A stretch of 6,925 nucleotides of DNA from an uncultured Bacillota bacterium (GCA_905204225.1 CAJKZK010000092.1:1-6925), one strand, 5' to 3'; counted from the stretch's first letter, positions 1 through 5,568 are shown. Notes: a model not told the origin generated them from the letters alone. Numbers and translations: made by a program.

Positions 1-488
1 GAAACAGAACCAATTTTTCTTTTCATTAAAGTAGACAACTTAAAGCCCATTATTCTATCAATAATTCTTCTAGTCTCTTGAGACGCTACTAAATCTAAAT
101 CAATAGTACGAGGATTCTCAATCGCTTTAGTAATTGCTGATTTAGTTATTTCATGGAATTCTAATCTTTTAGTTGTTTTAACATCCAAATTTAATACACT
201 TGCTAAATGCCAAGATATAGCTTCTCCTTCTCGATCAGGGTCGGTTGCAAGATATATTTCTTCAGCATTTTTAGCATTCTTTTTTAAATTATTTACAATT
301 TTAACTTTATCCTTATTAATTACATAAGTTGGTTTAAAATCATCTTCTATATTTACTCCTAATCCACCTTTACCTGTGGTTGATAAATCCCTAATATGAC
401 CATAAGAAGCAATAACATTATATTCATTTCCAAGATATTTTTTAATTGTCTCACATTTAGTCGGAGATTCAACAATAATAAGTTTCAT
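1..488 (-). CDS. topA: DNA topoisomerase I, N-terminal part (cut by window edge)
   Basis: Type IA topoisomerase, which relaxes negatively supercoiled DNA by passing one strand through a transient, enzyme-bound break in the other. Only the first 162 codons are in the window. They cover the TOPRIM domain: VESPTK at residues 6-11 (Glu7) and the acidic Mg-binding motif DPDREGE at 83-89, followed by the start of the next domain (ETRRIIDRIMGFKLS, 138-152). The active-site tyrosine would lie several hundred bases beyond the left edge. I translated this from the sequence. The ATG at 488 is preceded by a perfect GGAGG (497-501) eight bases away, and by a good promoter. topA directly after dprA is the usual Firmicutes order. 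Nothing suggests damage; it is incomplete only because the window ends. Identification is firm. Confidence 0.96.
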   Translation of the reverse strand, partial: MKLIIVESPTKCETIKKYLGNEYNVIASYGHIRDLSTTGKGGLGVNIEDDFKPTYVINKDKVKIVNNLKKNAKNAEEIYLATDPDREGEAISWHLASVLNLDVKTTKRLEFHEITKSAITKAIENPRTIDLDLVASQETRRIIDRIMGFKLSTLMKRKIGSV

Positions 489-512
489 TCTTCTTACCTC
501 CAGCATTTAACT

Positions 513-542
513 ATTATTCAATATTGATAAATAAAATGTCAA
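513..542 (-). promoter_or_regulatory. Sigma-A-type promoter of topA
   Basis: On the minus strand there is a consensus -35 TTGACA (537-542), an 18-base spacer and a -10 AATAAT (513-518, five of six consensus bases). Transcription would start near 506, leaving a leader of about 18 bases that contains the GGAGG of topA. It gives topA expression independent of the dprA operon. No convincing terminator lies between dprA and this promoter, so read-through from dprA probably adds to it. Confidence 0.72.
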
Positions 543-625
543 TGAATTTTTATATACTTTTTTTCGACAAAATTACATTATTATTAATAAGATAATAATA
601 ATAAATTTTTTTCTTTTTTCTAATT

Positions 626-1384
626 TTAATAAAATTCTTCTAAATCTTGTCCTTTTAAAACAGGAACAGCACCTTGTTTTATTAATTCATTGCAAAAAGA
701 ATTATCAAAAATTGAATGAGGAATCGCATAAATTTCTTTACCTTGTTCAAGTGCAAATCTAATCGTAATTTGTGTTCCACTTTTTATTTTTGCATCTGTC
801 ACTAGAACCGCTTTAGATATTCCAGCAATGATTCTATTTCTTAAAGGAAAAAAATTTTTATTAGGAACTGTCTTATCAGGATATTCACTTAACACTAAAC
901 CATTTTTTTCTATTTCTTTTTTTAGCATTAAATTTTCACTTGGATAACAATAATCAATTCCACATCCTAAAACAGCAATAGTTTTCATTTTATGTTCTAA
1001 GCTAGATAAATGTGCTATAGAATCAATACCTGAAGCCATTCCTGAAACTATTATAGCCTCACATTGTAAAAATAATTCATCAAGAATTTTTTTTGTTGCA
1101 TTAATACCATATTCACTAGGTTTTCTTGAACCTATAACCGCTAATTTATTTTTTCCATTAATTAAAGATATATCGCCTTTATAGAACAAAACAAATGGTG
1201 GCATATATATTGATTTTAATTCAAAAGGATAATCATCATCTAAAATAGTAATAGCTTTATAATTTCTATTTTTTATTTTTTTTAATTCTTCTTCATCAAC
1301 TTTTTCTTTTTCTTTAATTGCATTCATTATAAGTCTATAATCACCATGATATTTGATAGCAAAATATATTAAAATATTTCTCAT
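626..1384 (-). CDS. dprA: DNA-processing protein DprA (Smf family)
   Basis: DprA binds incoming single-stranded DNA during natural transformation, shields it and loads RecA; it is also widely kept in bacteria not known to transform. The 252-residue protein shows the family's Rossmann-like core in order: AVIGSRKPSEYG at 82-93, SGMASGID at 114-121, GCGIDYCYPSEN at 140-151, SEYP at 166-169, FPLRNRIIAG at 179-188 and SGTQIT near 202. It ends soon after the core, so the C-terminal winged-helix domain of many homologues is absent, and the N-terminal SAM-like region is short. Some usually conserved positions differ: VTDA where VEA is typical, and AIPHSI where a VPG-type motif is typical. The start is set by GGAGG (1392-1396) seven bases upstream; part of that site can fold into a hairpin. 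It lies 56 bases after rnhB and before topA, as in other Firmicutes. Confidence 0.93.
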   Translation of the reverse strand: MRNILIYFAIKYHGDYRLIMNAIKEKEKVDEEELKKIKNRNYKAITILDDDYPFELKSIYMPPFVLFYKGDISLINGKNKLAVIGSRKPSEYGINATKKILDELFLQCEAIIVSGMASGIDSIAHLSSLEHKMKTIAVLGCGIDYCYPSENLMLKKEIEKNGLVLSEYPDKTVPNKNFFPLRNRIIAGISKAVLVTDAKIKSGTQITIRFALEQGKEIYAIPHSIFDNSFCNELIKQGAVPVLKGQDLEEFY

Positions 1385-1391
1385 GTTAAAA

Positions 1392-1416
1392 CCTCCACAT
1401 TATATAAATTGTGGAG
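1392..1416 (-). promoter_or_regulatory. Hairpin overlapping the dprA ribosome binding site
   Basis: In the minus-strand transcript, CTCCACA (1410-1416) and TGTGGAG (1393-1399) form a perfect 7-bp stem around a 10-base A/T loop. The 3' arm contains four of the five bases of the dprA GGAGG (1392-1396), so the folded form would hide the ribosome binding site. After the stem comes only GTTTTAAC, a poor U-tract, so translational control fits better than a terminator. The inverted repeat is plain in the sequence; the regulatory role is inference. Confidence 0.5.
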
Positions 1417-1440
1417 ATTTTTAAAAATTTTGATTTTTAA

Positions 1441-2064
1441 TTAAAAAAGTTCGATTTGTTTATATAAAAATTTTTGAACAGGTTTATAACTATAGCGATA
1501 AATCTCTTTAATTGGTCCATATTTATCTAATAATTCAAGATGCAATTTAGTAGGATATCCTTTATGCTTAGCAAATTGATATTGAGGATATTTTTTATCT
1601 AATTCTTCCATAATATTATCTCTTGAGACTTTAGCTAATATAGAAGCAGCAGCAATATTAATTGCTTTAGCATCACCTTTAATAATTGCTTCAGTAGGTA
1701 TATCTTTAAATTTTTTTAATGGCATTGCATCAGTTAAAATATAATCTGGTCTAATATTTAAAGCTTCTATAGCATCTTGCATGCCTTTTCTTGAAGCTTC
1801 ATAAATATTAATTCTATCTATCTCTTGAGGAGAAATAACTACTATAGCGAAAGCAATAGAATCTTTAATAATTAAAGGATATAAGTCTCTTCTTTTTTTA
1901 TCTGTAAGTTTTTTTGAATCATTTATATCATCATTAATATAATTTTCTGGCATAATACAAGCTGCACACACTACTGGTCCACAAAGAGGTCCTCTTCCTG
2001 CTTCATCACAACCAACAATTAATTTATATCCTTTTTGATGTAATGGTCTTTCATAATCTAACAT
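1441..2064 (-). CDS. rnhB: Ribonuclease HII
   Basis: Cuts the RNA strand of RNA-DNA hybrids and nicks 5' of single ribonucleotides in DNA, starting ribonucleotide excision repair. The 207-residue length is normal. Motifs in order: GCDEAGRGPLCGPVV at 18-32, with the metal ligands Asp20 and Glu21 and the GRG ribose-sensing loop; a third acid in TDAM (Asp112); KGDAK with Asp131; IAAASILAKVSRD at 137-149; and KGYPTK at 168-173, whose tyrosine stacks at the RNA-DNA junction in known structures. All expected catalytic residues are present. Its ATG sits inside the end of rbgA (7-base overlap) and has no recognisable Shine-Dalgarno site, so translation probably depends on ribosomes finishing rbgA. 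rbgA-rnhB is a conserved Firmicutes pair. Confidence 0.96.
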   Translation of the reverse strand: MLDYERPLHQKGYKLIVGCDEAGRGPLCGPVVCAACIMPENYINDDINDSKKLTDKKRRDLYPLIIKDSIAFAIVVISPQEIDRINIYEASRKGMQDAIEALNIRPDYILTDAMPLKKFKDIPTEAIIKGDAKAINIAAASILAKVSRDNIMEELDKKYPQYQFAKHKGYPTKLHLELLDKYGPIKEIYRYSYKPVQKFLYKQIELF

Positions 2065-2981
2065 AATTTATCTATTATTACTGGTGTAATAATTCCTTCC
2101 TTAAATTCTTTTAATACAAGTTTTTTTGTTTTTTCTTCATCATATTCATTTCCTTTTAATAATAAGCCTCTTCTTTTAGCTATTTCATTAGTAAATTCAT
2201 GAATAGATAATGTTTCATCAACTCCATATCTTTTGTTTAAAGACGAAGGATATTCTTTTAATAAAAATTCAATTAAATAATCATATAAATCTTCAATCGG
2301 TAAAATATTTTCTTTAATTGAACCAATCAACGCTAAATGAAGCGAATATGTTTTATCTTCATAATGAGGAGGTAAAATACCTGGAGTATCTAATAATTCA
2401 AAATTTTCATTAATTCTAACCCATTGCTGAGCTCTAGTATGTCCTGGAGTATTTTGAACAGATGCTGCATTTTTTCTAGTTAATTTATTTATTAAAGTAG
2501 ATTTTCCAACATTAGGAATACCAATAATCATTACTCTTAATGGTTGAGGTTTCATACCTTTTTTTAAATATTTTTCTTGTCTATCTTTTCCTAAAAATTG
2601 AACTTTTTTTATTATTTCTAAAATATCCTTTTTATCATTTAAATTAGCTAAAATAGTATCATAATTTCTATCTTGATAATATTTTTCAAACATATTAATT
2701 TTGTTATTATCAGTTAAATCTTTTTTAGAAAAAACTAATAATCTTTTTTTAGATTTAGTTGCATCTTCTAAAAATGGATTTTTTGAAGAAATAGGAGCTC
2801 TTGAATCAACAATTTCAATAATAACATCTATTACTTTTAATCTTTCTATTATTTCTCTAGTAGCTTTAACCATGTGGCCTGGAAACCAGTGTACATTTTT
2901 TAATTTTTGATTTTGTGTTTCTTTTTTATTTTCACTATTTTTCATTTCTTGTCTTTTTTTTCTATTTTGATACATATCCAT
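2058..2981 (-). CDS. rbgA: Ribosome biogenesis GTPase RbgA (YlqF), with altered N-terminus
   Basis: Circularly permuted GTPase needed for late assembly of the 50S subunit in Bacillus. The permuted order is visible: HWFPGHMVKA (31-40), a G4-type motif SKKD (85-88, Ser where Asn is usual), G1 GIPNVGKS (154-161), a G2-like threonine near 178-182 and G3 DTPG (198-201), then the helical C-terminal domain to residue 307. Bacillus RbgA begins only a few residues before WFPGHM, whereas this protein has about 30 Lys/Asn/Gln-rich residues first. The first 20 or so come from DNA that arrived with the rhuM segment; a broken copy of the former 5' end is at 4339-4383. The chosen ATG overlaps the rhuM stop as TAATG and has a modest GGAAG (2991-2995) nine bases upstream. 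Met13 is a possible alternative start. The GTPase core is intact, so the gene is probably functional. Confidence 0.95.
   Translation of the reverse strand: MDMYQNRKKRQEMKNSENKKETQNQKLKNVHWFPGHMVKATREIIERLKVIDVIIEIVDSRAPISSKNPFLEDATKSKKRLLVFSKKDLTDNNKINMFEKYYQDRNYDTILANLNDKKDILEIIKKVQFLGKDRQEKYLKKGMKPQPLRVMIIGIPNVGKSTLINKLTRKNAASVQNTPGHTRAQQWVRINENFELLDTPGILPPHYEDKTYSLHLALIGSIKENILPIEDLYDYLIEFLLKEYPSSLNKRYGVDETLSIHEFTNEIAKRRGLLLKGNEYDEEKTKKLVLKEFKEGIITPVIIDKLC
2894..2916 (-). repeat. Direct repeat, copy inside intact rbgA
   Basis: This 23-base sequence is identical, in the same orientation, to 4350-4372. The match extends imperfectly to 36 bases (2886-2921 against 4342-4377, 32 identical) and encodes Gln-Asn-Gln-Lys-Leu-Lys-Asn just before the HWFPGHM motif. 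Together the copies bracket the rhuM-containing insert with a period of 1456 bp. The sequence is A/T-rich, but the shared reading frame and flanking His-Trp codons make chance similarity unlikely. Confidence 0.85.
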
Positions 2982-4003
2982 TATTTATCACTTCCATTCT
3001 CTATCATTCTTGCTTCATTTAAAAAATTATCAAAGTCTGATTTATATAATTTATCTTGTTTTATTTTAAATTTATCATATTCTTTATAAGCTAACTCTTG
3101 TGCCACTTTTGCAGATATTTTTCCTGCACTATGTAATATTTCTTTGCCATTAAATTGTAAGAATGCATTTAACTTTTCTACCCAATCTTTCATGGTCATA
3201 GCATTATGATTTTCTGCTTGTAATTCAGCATAATCTAAATACATTGTTACTATTCTATTCAAATCTTTTAATTCTTTCTCATTTAAATAGTTTTTTGCAA
3301 TGTCCACGTCATATTTATAGATTGGTCCATTAGGAGAATTTTTCCAATTTGTTAGTCCCATATTTTCTTTTTCTGAATCAACTCTGTTATATATTATTTC
3401 TGCTGCAGTATTTCCTGTTATTGCATAATGCAACTTATTTTGAACAGTTTTAAAAAATTCTTTTGTTATTTCTGAATCTTTATCATAATCAACACTGCAA
3501 GAAGAATATATATCGGTTATTTTTTGATAAAATCTTCTCTCGCTTGAACGAATGTTTCTAATTCTTTCAAGTGTTTCTTCAAAATAATCCTCGCCAAATA
3601 TGTAATTAGGATTTTTTAATCTTTCATCATCCATAACTACACCTTTTATCAGATATTCTTTTAATATTTTAGTAGCCCAAATTCTAAAGTTGGTTGCTTT
3701 TTTTGAATTTACTCTATAACCAACTGCAATAATCATATCAAGGTTATATATCTTTACAGGTTTTTTAGAATTATCAACGTCGGTTTTTCCGACGGTATTA
3801 TTTTCATCAAGTTCACCACTATTTAATATATTATTAATATGTTCTGTTATTGTACTTCTTCCTACACCAAACAAATCTGCAATCAAATTTTGAGTAAGCC
3901 ATATATCGTTATTTATTAACATTACACTAACCTTAACATCATTGTTCAAATCTCTATATATTAAAAAATCATGATTAGTTATTTGTAAGTTTTTATTGTC
4001 CAT
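2981..4003 (-). CDS. rhuM: RhuM family protein (virulence RhuM-like)
   Basis: Member of the RhuM family, named after a gene of Salmonella pathogenicity island 3. The molecular function is not firmly established, and members are commonly found in genomic islands and near restriction systems. The 340 residues cover the full family length. An N-terminal helix-turn-helix-like stretch, WLTQNLIADLFGVGRSTITEHI (35-56), suggests DNA binding. Family signatures follow: YNLDMIIAVGYRVNS (86-100), FRIWATKILKEYLIKG (106-121), a central helical part with SSERRFYQKITDIY (153-166), and a C-terminal region with ENMGLTNWKNSP (213-224) and KDWVEKLNAFL (272-282). A strong AAGGAG site eight bases upstream fixes the ATG. 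No frameshift or stop is seen, so the gene looks intact despite decay around it. Its stop overlaps the rbgA start by one base, so the two are probably co-translated. It is the one accessory gene here. Confidence 0.93.
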   Translation of the reverse strand: MDNKNLQITNHDFLIYRDLNNDVKVSVMLINNDIWLTQNLIADLFGVGRSTITEHINNILNSGELDENNTVGKTDVDNSKKPVKIYNLDMIIAVGYRVNSKKATNFRIWATKILKEYLIKGVVMDDERLKNPNYIFGEDYFEETLERIRNIRSSERRFYQKITDIYSSCSVDYDKDSEITKEFFKTVQNKLHYAITGNTAAEIIYNRVDSEKENMGLTNWKNSPNGPIYKYDVDIAKNYLNEKELKDLNRIVTMYLDYAELQAENHNAMTMKDWVEKLNAFLQFNGKEILHSAGKISAKVAQELAYKEYDKFKIKQDKLYKSDFDNFLNEARMIENGSDK

Positions 4004-4039
4004 TTATTATTCTCCTTTCTTTTAATTTTTTATTTAATA

Positions 4040-4090
4040 TCAATATTCTTCTTTTGATAAACGAAGATACACTGCTACCTTATATGTCAT
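4040..4090 (-). pseudogene. Serine recombinase, N-terminal remnant
   Basis: Sixteen codons, MTYKVAVYLRLSKEEY, then TGA. This matches the usual opening of large serine recombinases of Firmicutes (K-V-A-I-Y-L-R-L-S-K-E-D type), including the Y-x-R-x-S motif whose serine (Ser12 here) attacks DNA. Everything after residue 16 is missing: 36 bases after the stop the rhuM ATG begins. No strong Shine-Dalgarno site is seen in front. This is best read as the stub of a recombinase gene deleted or displaced when the element decayed. The assignment rests on a short but very characteristic motif, so chance cannot be fully excluded. Confidence 0.6.
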
Positions 4091-4097
4091 CTTAATA

Positions 4098-4184
4098 TTA
4101 CAACTTTCTATAAGATTTCACAAAGAAGATTTTGTTCTTCTTTTTTTTATTTTCAATTATCCACTTTAAATCTTCTATTCTCAA
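4098..4184 (-). CDS. Small ORF of 28 codons, unknown function
   Basis: Unrecognised short ORF starting with TTG at 4184. It has an unusually good ribosome binding site, AGGAAGGTG (4191-4199), six bases upstream. The product begins with R-I-E-D-L-K-W-I-I-E, followed by a run of lysines and an IFFVKSYRKL tail; it is basic, with no obvious membrane segment or signal. It ends seven bases before the serine recombinase remnant, so the two could once have formed an operon. The same frame is open upstream to about 4238, so it could instead be the tail of a longer, truncated gene. No function is proposed. Confidence 0.35.
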   Translation of the reverse strand: MRIEDLKWIIENKKKKNKIFFVKSYRKL

Positions 4185-4286
4185 AATATTCACCTTCCTA
4201 TAATAAAGTTTCTTTAAGTAGTTCTTACCCGATTTTTCTTATAAATTTTGTTGATTTTTTATTAAAAATTGTAAAAAGAAATTTAA

Positions 4287-4313
4287 TTAAAAGCCTTATA
4301 AAATAAGGACTTT
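4287..4313 (-). terminator. Possible intrinsic terminator at the start of the insert
   Basis: CCTTAT and ATAAGG (4294-4299, 4303-4308) pair around a 3-base loop, and the stem extends by AAAG/CTTT across a single bulged base (4309). In the minus direction it runs into TTTT and then AATTAAATTTCTTTTT. It lies about 90 bases beyond lepB and would stop transcripts from lepB before rhuM and rbgA. The U-tract is short and the stem is bulged, so termination is likely partial if it happens at all. Confidence 0.35.
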
Positions 4314-4338
4314 AAAGAGAGTTTATATAAGTTGTCCT

Positions 4339-4383
4339 TTACCAATGAGCATTTTTTAATTTTTGATTTTGTTTTTCATTCAA
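4339..4383 (-). pseudogene. rbgA': Stranded 5' end of rbgA (14 codons)
   Basis: Directly after lepB comes AAGGA (4393-4397), nine bases, then a TTG start and codons for N-E-K-Q-N-Q-K-L-K-N-A-H-W followed by TAA. From Glu to Trp these correspond codon for codon to residues 21-32 of the intact RbgA (E-T-Q-N-Q-K-L-K-N-V-H-W), with 32 of 36 bases identical; the intact gene continues FPGHM where this copy stops. A start 17 bases after lepB is normal operon spacing, so this is probably the ancestral rbgA start, cut off by the insertion. Mismatches at Thr/Lys and Val/Ala positions show that the two copies have diverged or came from different strains. Confidence 0.75.
4350..4372 (-). repeat. Direct repeat, copy in the rbgA remnant
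   Basis: Second copy of the 23-base identical direct repeat (the other is at 2894-2916), in the same orientation and reading frame. It marks the lepB-proximal junction of the inserted segment. Confidence 0.85.
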
Positions 4384-4400
4384 AATCTTAATTCCTTAAA

Positions 4401-4985
4401 TTAAAAGAATTTAAAAGGGATAAATTCTTCTTTTCCATATTTATTTGTTTCATTATTATAATTAGAATAATGTTTTGTAATAATTTTTAAAATACCAAAA
4501 ATAGAATTTTTTTCAATATAACCAAAATTTCTAGAATCATAAGAAATTCCTCTATTATCTCCTAAAACAAAATATTGATTTTCTGGAACAATAAATTTTT
4601 TTTGTTTTAAACCGATATTAGTTAATTTTTGAGTATCTTTATCTATAAAATCTTGTTCAATTAAAACATTATTAACATATAAATCACTATCATCTTTAAA
4701 TTCTATTTCTTCATTAGGTAAACCAATTATTCTTTTAATTAAATCTTTTTTTTCATTATTTTCTTCTAATTTAAAAATAACAATATCAAATCTTTTAATA
4801 TTATTTAATGCATGTTTAGTTTTTATTGCGTATCCATAATCACCATCATTTAAGGTTGGATTCATTGAAGATTGATTAACAATTATTGCAGTATAACAAA
4901 CATTTCTTATTACTAAAAATGAAGCAATAATGATCATTATAATTTCTAAAGAAATAGTTAAAATTTTAGTCCAATTTTTTTTCAT
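4401..4985 (-). CDS. lepB: Signal peptidase I
   Basis: Membrane-anchored serine protease that removes signal peptides from proteins leaving through Sec or Tat. The 194 residues begin with a short basic segment and one transmembrane helix (about 8-27), the usual single anchor of Gram-positive type I signal peptidases. Catalytic parts are present: SSMNPTL at 39-45 with nucleophile Ser40, the general base Lys84 in LIKRIIGLP (82-90), and GDNRGISYDSRNFG at 142-155. After the last conserved block there is a hydrophilic Asn/Lys-rich tail and no second helix. The upstream sequence has no proper Shine-Dalgarno site but has an extended -10 ending six bases before the ATG, so the mRNA may be leaderless. 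It originally preceded rbgA by 17 bases. Confidence 0.95.
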   Translation of the reverse strand: MKKNWTKILTISLEIIMIIIASFLVIRNVCYTAIIVNQSSMNPTLNDGDYGYAIKTKHALNNIKRFDIVIFKLEENNEKKDLIKRIIGLPNEEIEFKDDSDLYVNNVLIEQDFIDKDTQKLTNIGLKQKKFIVPENQYFVLGDNRGISYDSRNFGYIEKNSIFGILKIITKHYSNYNNETNKYGKEEFIPFKFF

Positions 4986-4991
4986 ATTTAT

Positions 4992-5000
4992 ATTATCTCA
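4992..5000 (-). promoter_or_regulatory. Candidate extended -10 promoter of lepB
   Basis: On the minus strand TGA-GATAAT (5000 down to 4992) is an extended -10 element with five of six consensus hexamer bases. It ends six bases before the lepB ATG, which would place the transcript start at or next to the start codon. No clear -35 is visible. A perfect TATAAT at 5084-5089 is an alternative that would leave a leader of about 90 bases, but it also lacks a good -35. The strong terminator after rplS makes a separate lepB promoter necessary. Confidence 0.4.
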
Positions 5001-5162
5001 CATCTAATTAAATTTTAAAAACAAAAATGAAATATATCTTTTTTAATCAACCAATGATTCTCTATAGCTTAATTAAATTATTTATTATAGAAAAGCTAAA
5101 AAATGAAATGCTTCACCATATTAAATTTTTATTTACGATAATAAATTTTAAAAAATTTAAAT

Positions 5163-5190
5163 AAACAAAAAGAGCCGAATAATCGGCTCT
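5163..5190 (-). terminator. Intrinsic terminator of rplS
   Basis: AGAGCCGA and TCGGCTCT (5171-5178, 5183-5190) form a perfect 8-bp stem with a 4-base loop, the most GC-rich stem in the region. In the minus direction it is followed by TTTTGTTTAT. It begins about 30 bases after the rplS stop, so rplS is transcribed as a single-gene unit, separate from lepB. Confidence 0.92.
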
Positions 5191-5220
5191 AAAGTCACAT
5201 TACTAAATTTTAAACTAAAA

Positions 5221-5568
5221 TTAAAGAATTTCTTTAAGTCTAGCTGCTTTACCTTTTCTTGATCTTAAGAAGTAAATCTTATGATGTCTTACTTTACCAT
5301 GTTTAACAACTTCAATAGAAGCGATTGATGGTGAATTTACAGGGACAGTTCTTTCAACTCCAACACCTGATGATTCTTTTCTAATAATGAATGTTTCACC
5401 AACACCTGAACCACGACGAGCAATAACAACACCTTGGAAGACTTGGATTCTTGATTTACCGTTTTCAACGATTTTAAAAGAAACTTTAATTGTGTCTCCA
5501 GCTTTGAATGAAGGAAGATCACTTCTGATTTGTGTTTTAGTAATTTGTTCTACTAATTGAGTATTCAT
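5221..5568 (-). CDS. rplS: Large-subunit ribosomal protein bL19
   Basis: bL19 lies at the subunit interface of the ribosome and contributes to an intersubunit bridge. The 115 residues are the standard length. Typical stretches are visible: FKAGDTIKVSFKIVENGKSRIQVFQGVVIARRG (21-53), then ERTVPVNSPSIASIEVVKHGKVRHHKIYFLR (72-102) and a basic RKGKAARLKEIL tail. The ATG has AAGGAG (GGAG at 5579-5582) ten bases upstream. It has its own promoter, a structured leader and a strong terminator. In Bacillus it follows trmD; here it faces away from rpsP-khpA-rimM, so that linkage has been broken. Confidence 0.98.
   Translation of the reverse strand: MNTQLVEQITKTQIRSDLPSFKAGDTIKVSFKIVENGKSRIQVFQGVVIARRGSGVGETFIIRKESSGVGVERTVPVNSPSIASIEVVKHGKVRHHKIYFLRSRKGKAARLKEIL

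Larger units (their letters stand above)
2917..4349 (-). mobile_element. Decayed inserted element carrying rhuM and a serine recombinase remnant
   Basis: This segment splits the 5' end of rbgA: copies of the rbgA start codons lie on both sides, one attached to the working gene and one stranded after lepB. In minus-strand order it holds a bulged hairpin (4287-4313), a 28-codon ORF with a good ribosome binding site (4098-4184), the truncated start of a serine recombinase (4040-4090), complete rhuM (2981-4003), and about 60 bases now used as the new rbgA start. The roughly 400 bases between rhuM and lepB contain nothing larger than these short ORFs. A gene set of recombinase remnant plus rhuM, inside an otherwise housekeeping operon, fits a collapsed integrative element. 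The edges are approximate: the true crossover lies somewhere within the direct repeats. Homologous replacement from a related strain could also explain the imperfect repeat. Confidence 0.65.

Noticed and set aside
577..602. 10-bp inverted repeat between dprA and topA as a terminator
   Set aside because: The stem is made only of A-T pairs of an ATT repeat and is not followed by a U-tract on the minus strand; it is low-complexity DNA.
2701..2910. Plus-strand ORF of 69 codons
   Set aside because: It lies wholly within rbgA on the other strand, has no ribosome binding site or family resemblance, and is the antisense of a conserved GTPase.
2907..3089. Plus-strand ORF of 60 codons rich in Phe, Ile, Leu and Ser
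   Set aside because: Its membrane-like composition is what the complement of Lys/Asn/Glu-rich rbgA and rhuM codons gives; there is no initiation signal.
4095..4123. Promoter TTGTGA-17-TAATAT before rhuM
   Set aside because: Only four of six bases match at each hexamer, which is expected by chance in DNA this A/T-rich. It remains possible, but I would not annotate it.
4122..4148. Plus-strand hairpin AAAGAAGA/TCTTCTTT followed by a run of T
   Set aside because: It looks like a weak terminator, but no plus-strand gene lies upstream, and it coincides with lysine- and phenylalanine-type codons of the small minus-strand ORF. It was too weak to list as a feature.
4358..4378. ATG-start seven-codon ORF in the lepB-side remnant
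   Set aside because: It is out of frame with the rbgA match; the TTG frame with AAGGA explains the sequence better.
5065..5098. Inverted repeat TAGCTT/AAGCTA upstream of lepB
   Set aside because: Only 6 bp with a 22-base loop and few G/C pairs; probably chance.
5337..5522. Minus-strand ORF of 61 codons in another frame of rplS
   Set aside because: It overlaps the certain bL19 gene completely and shows no family features.
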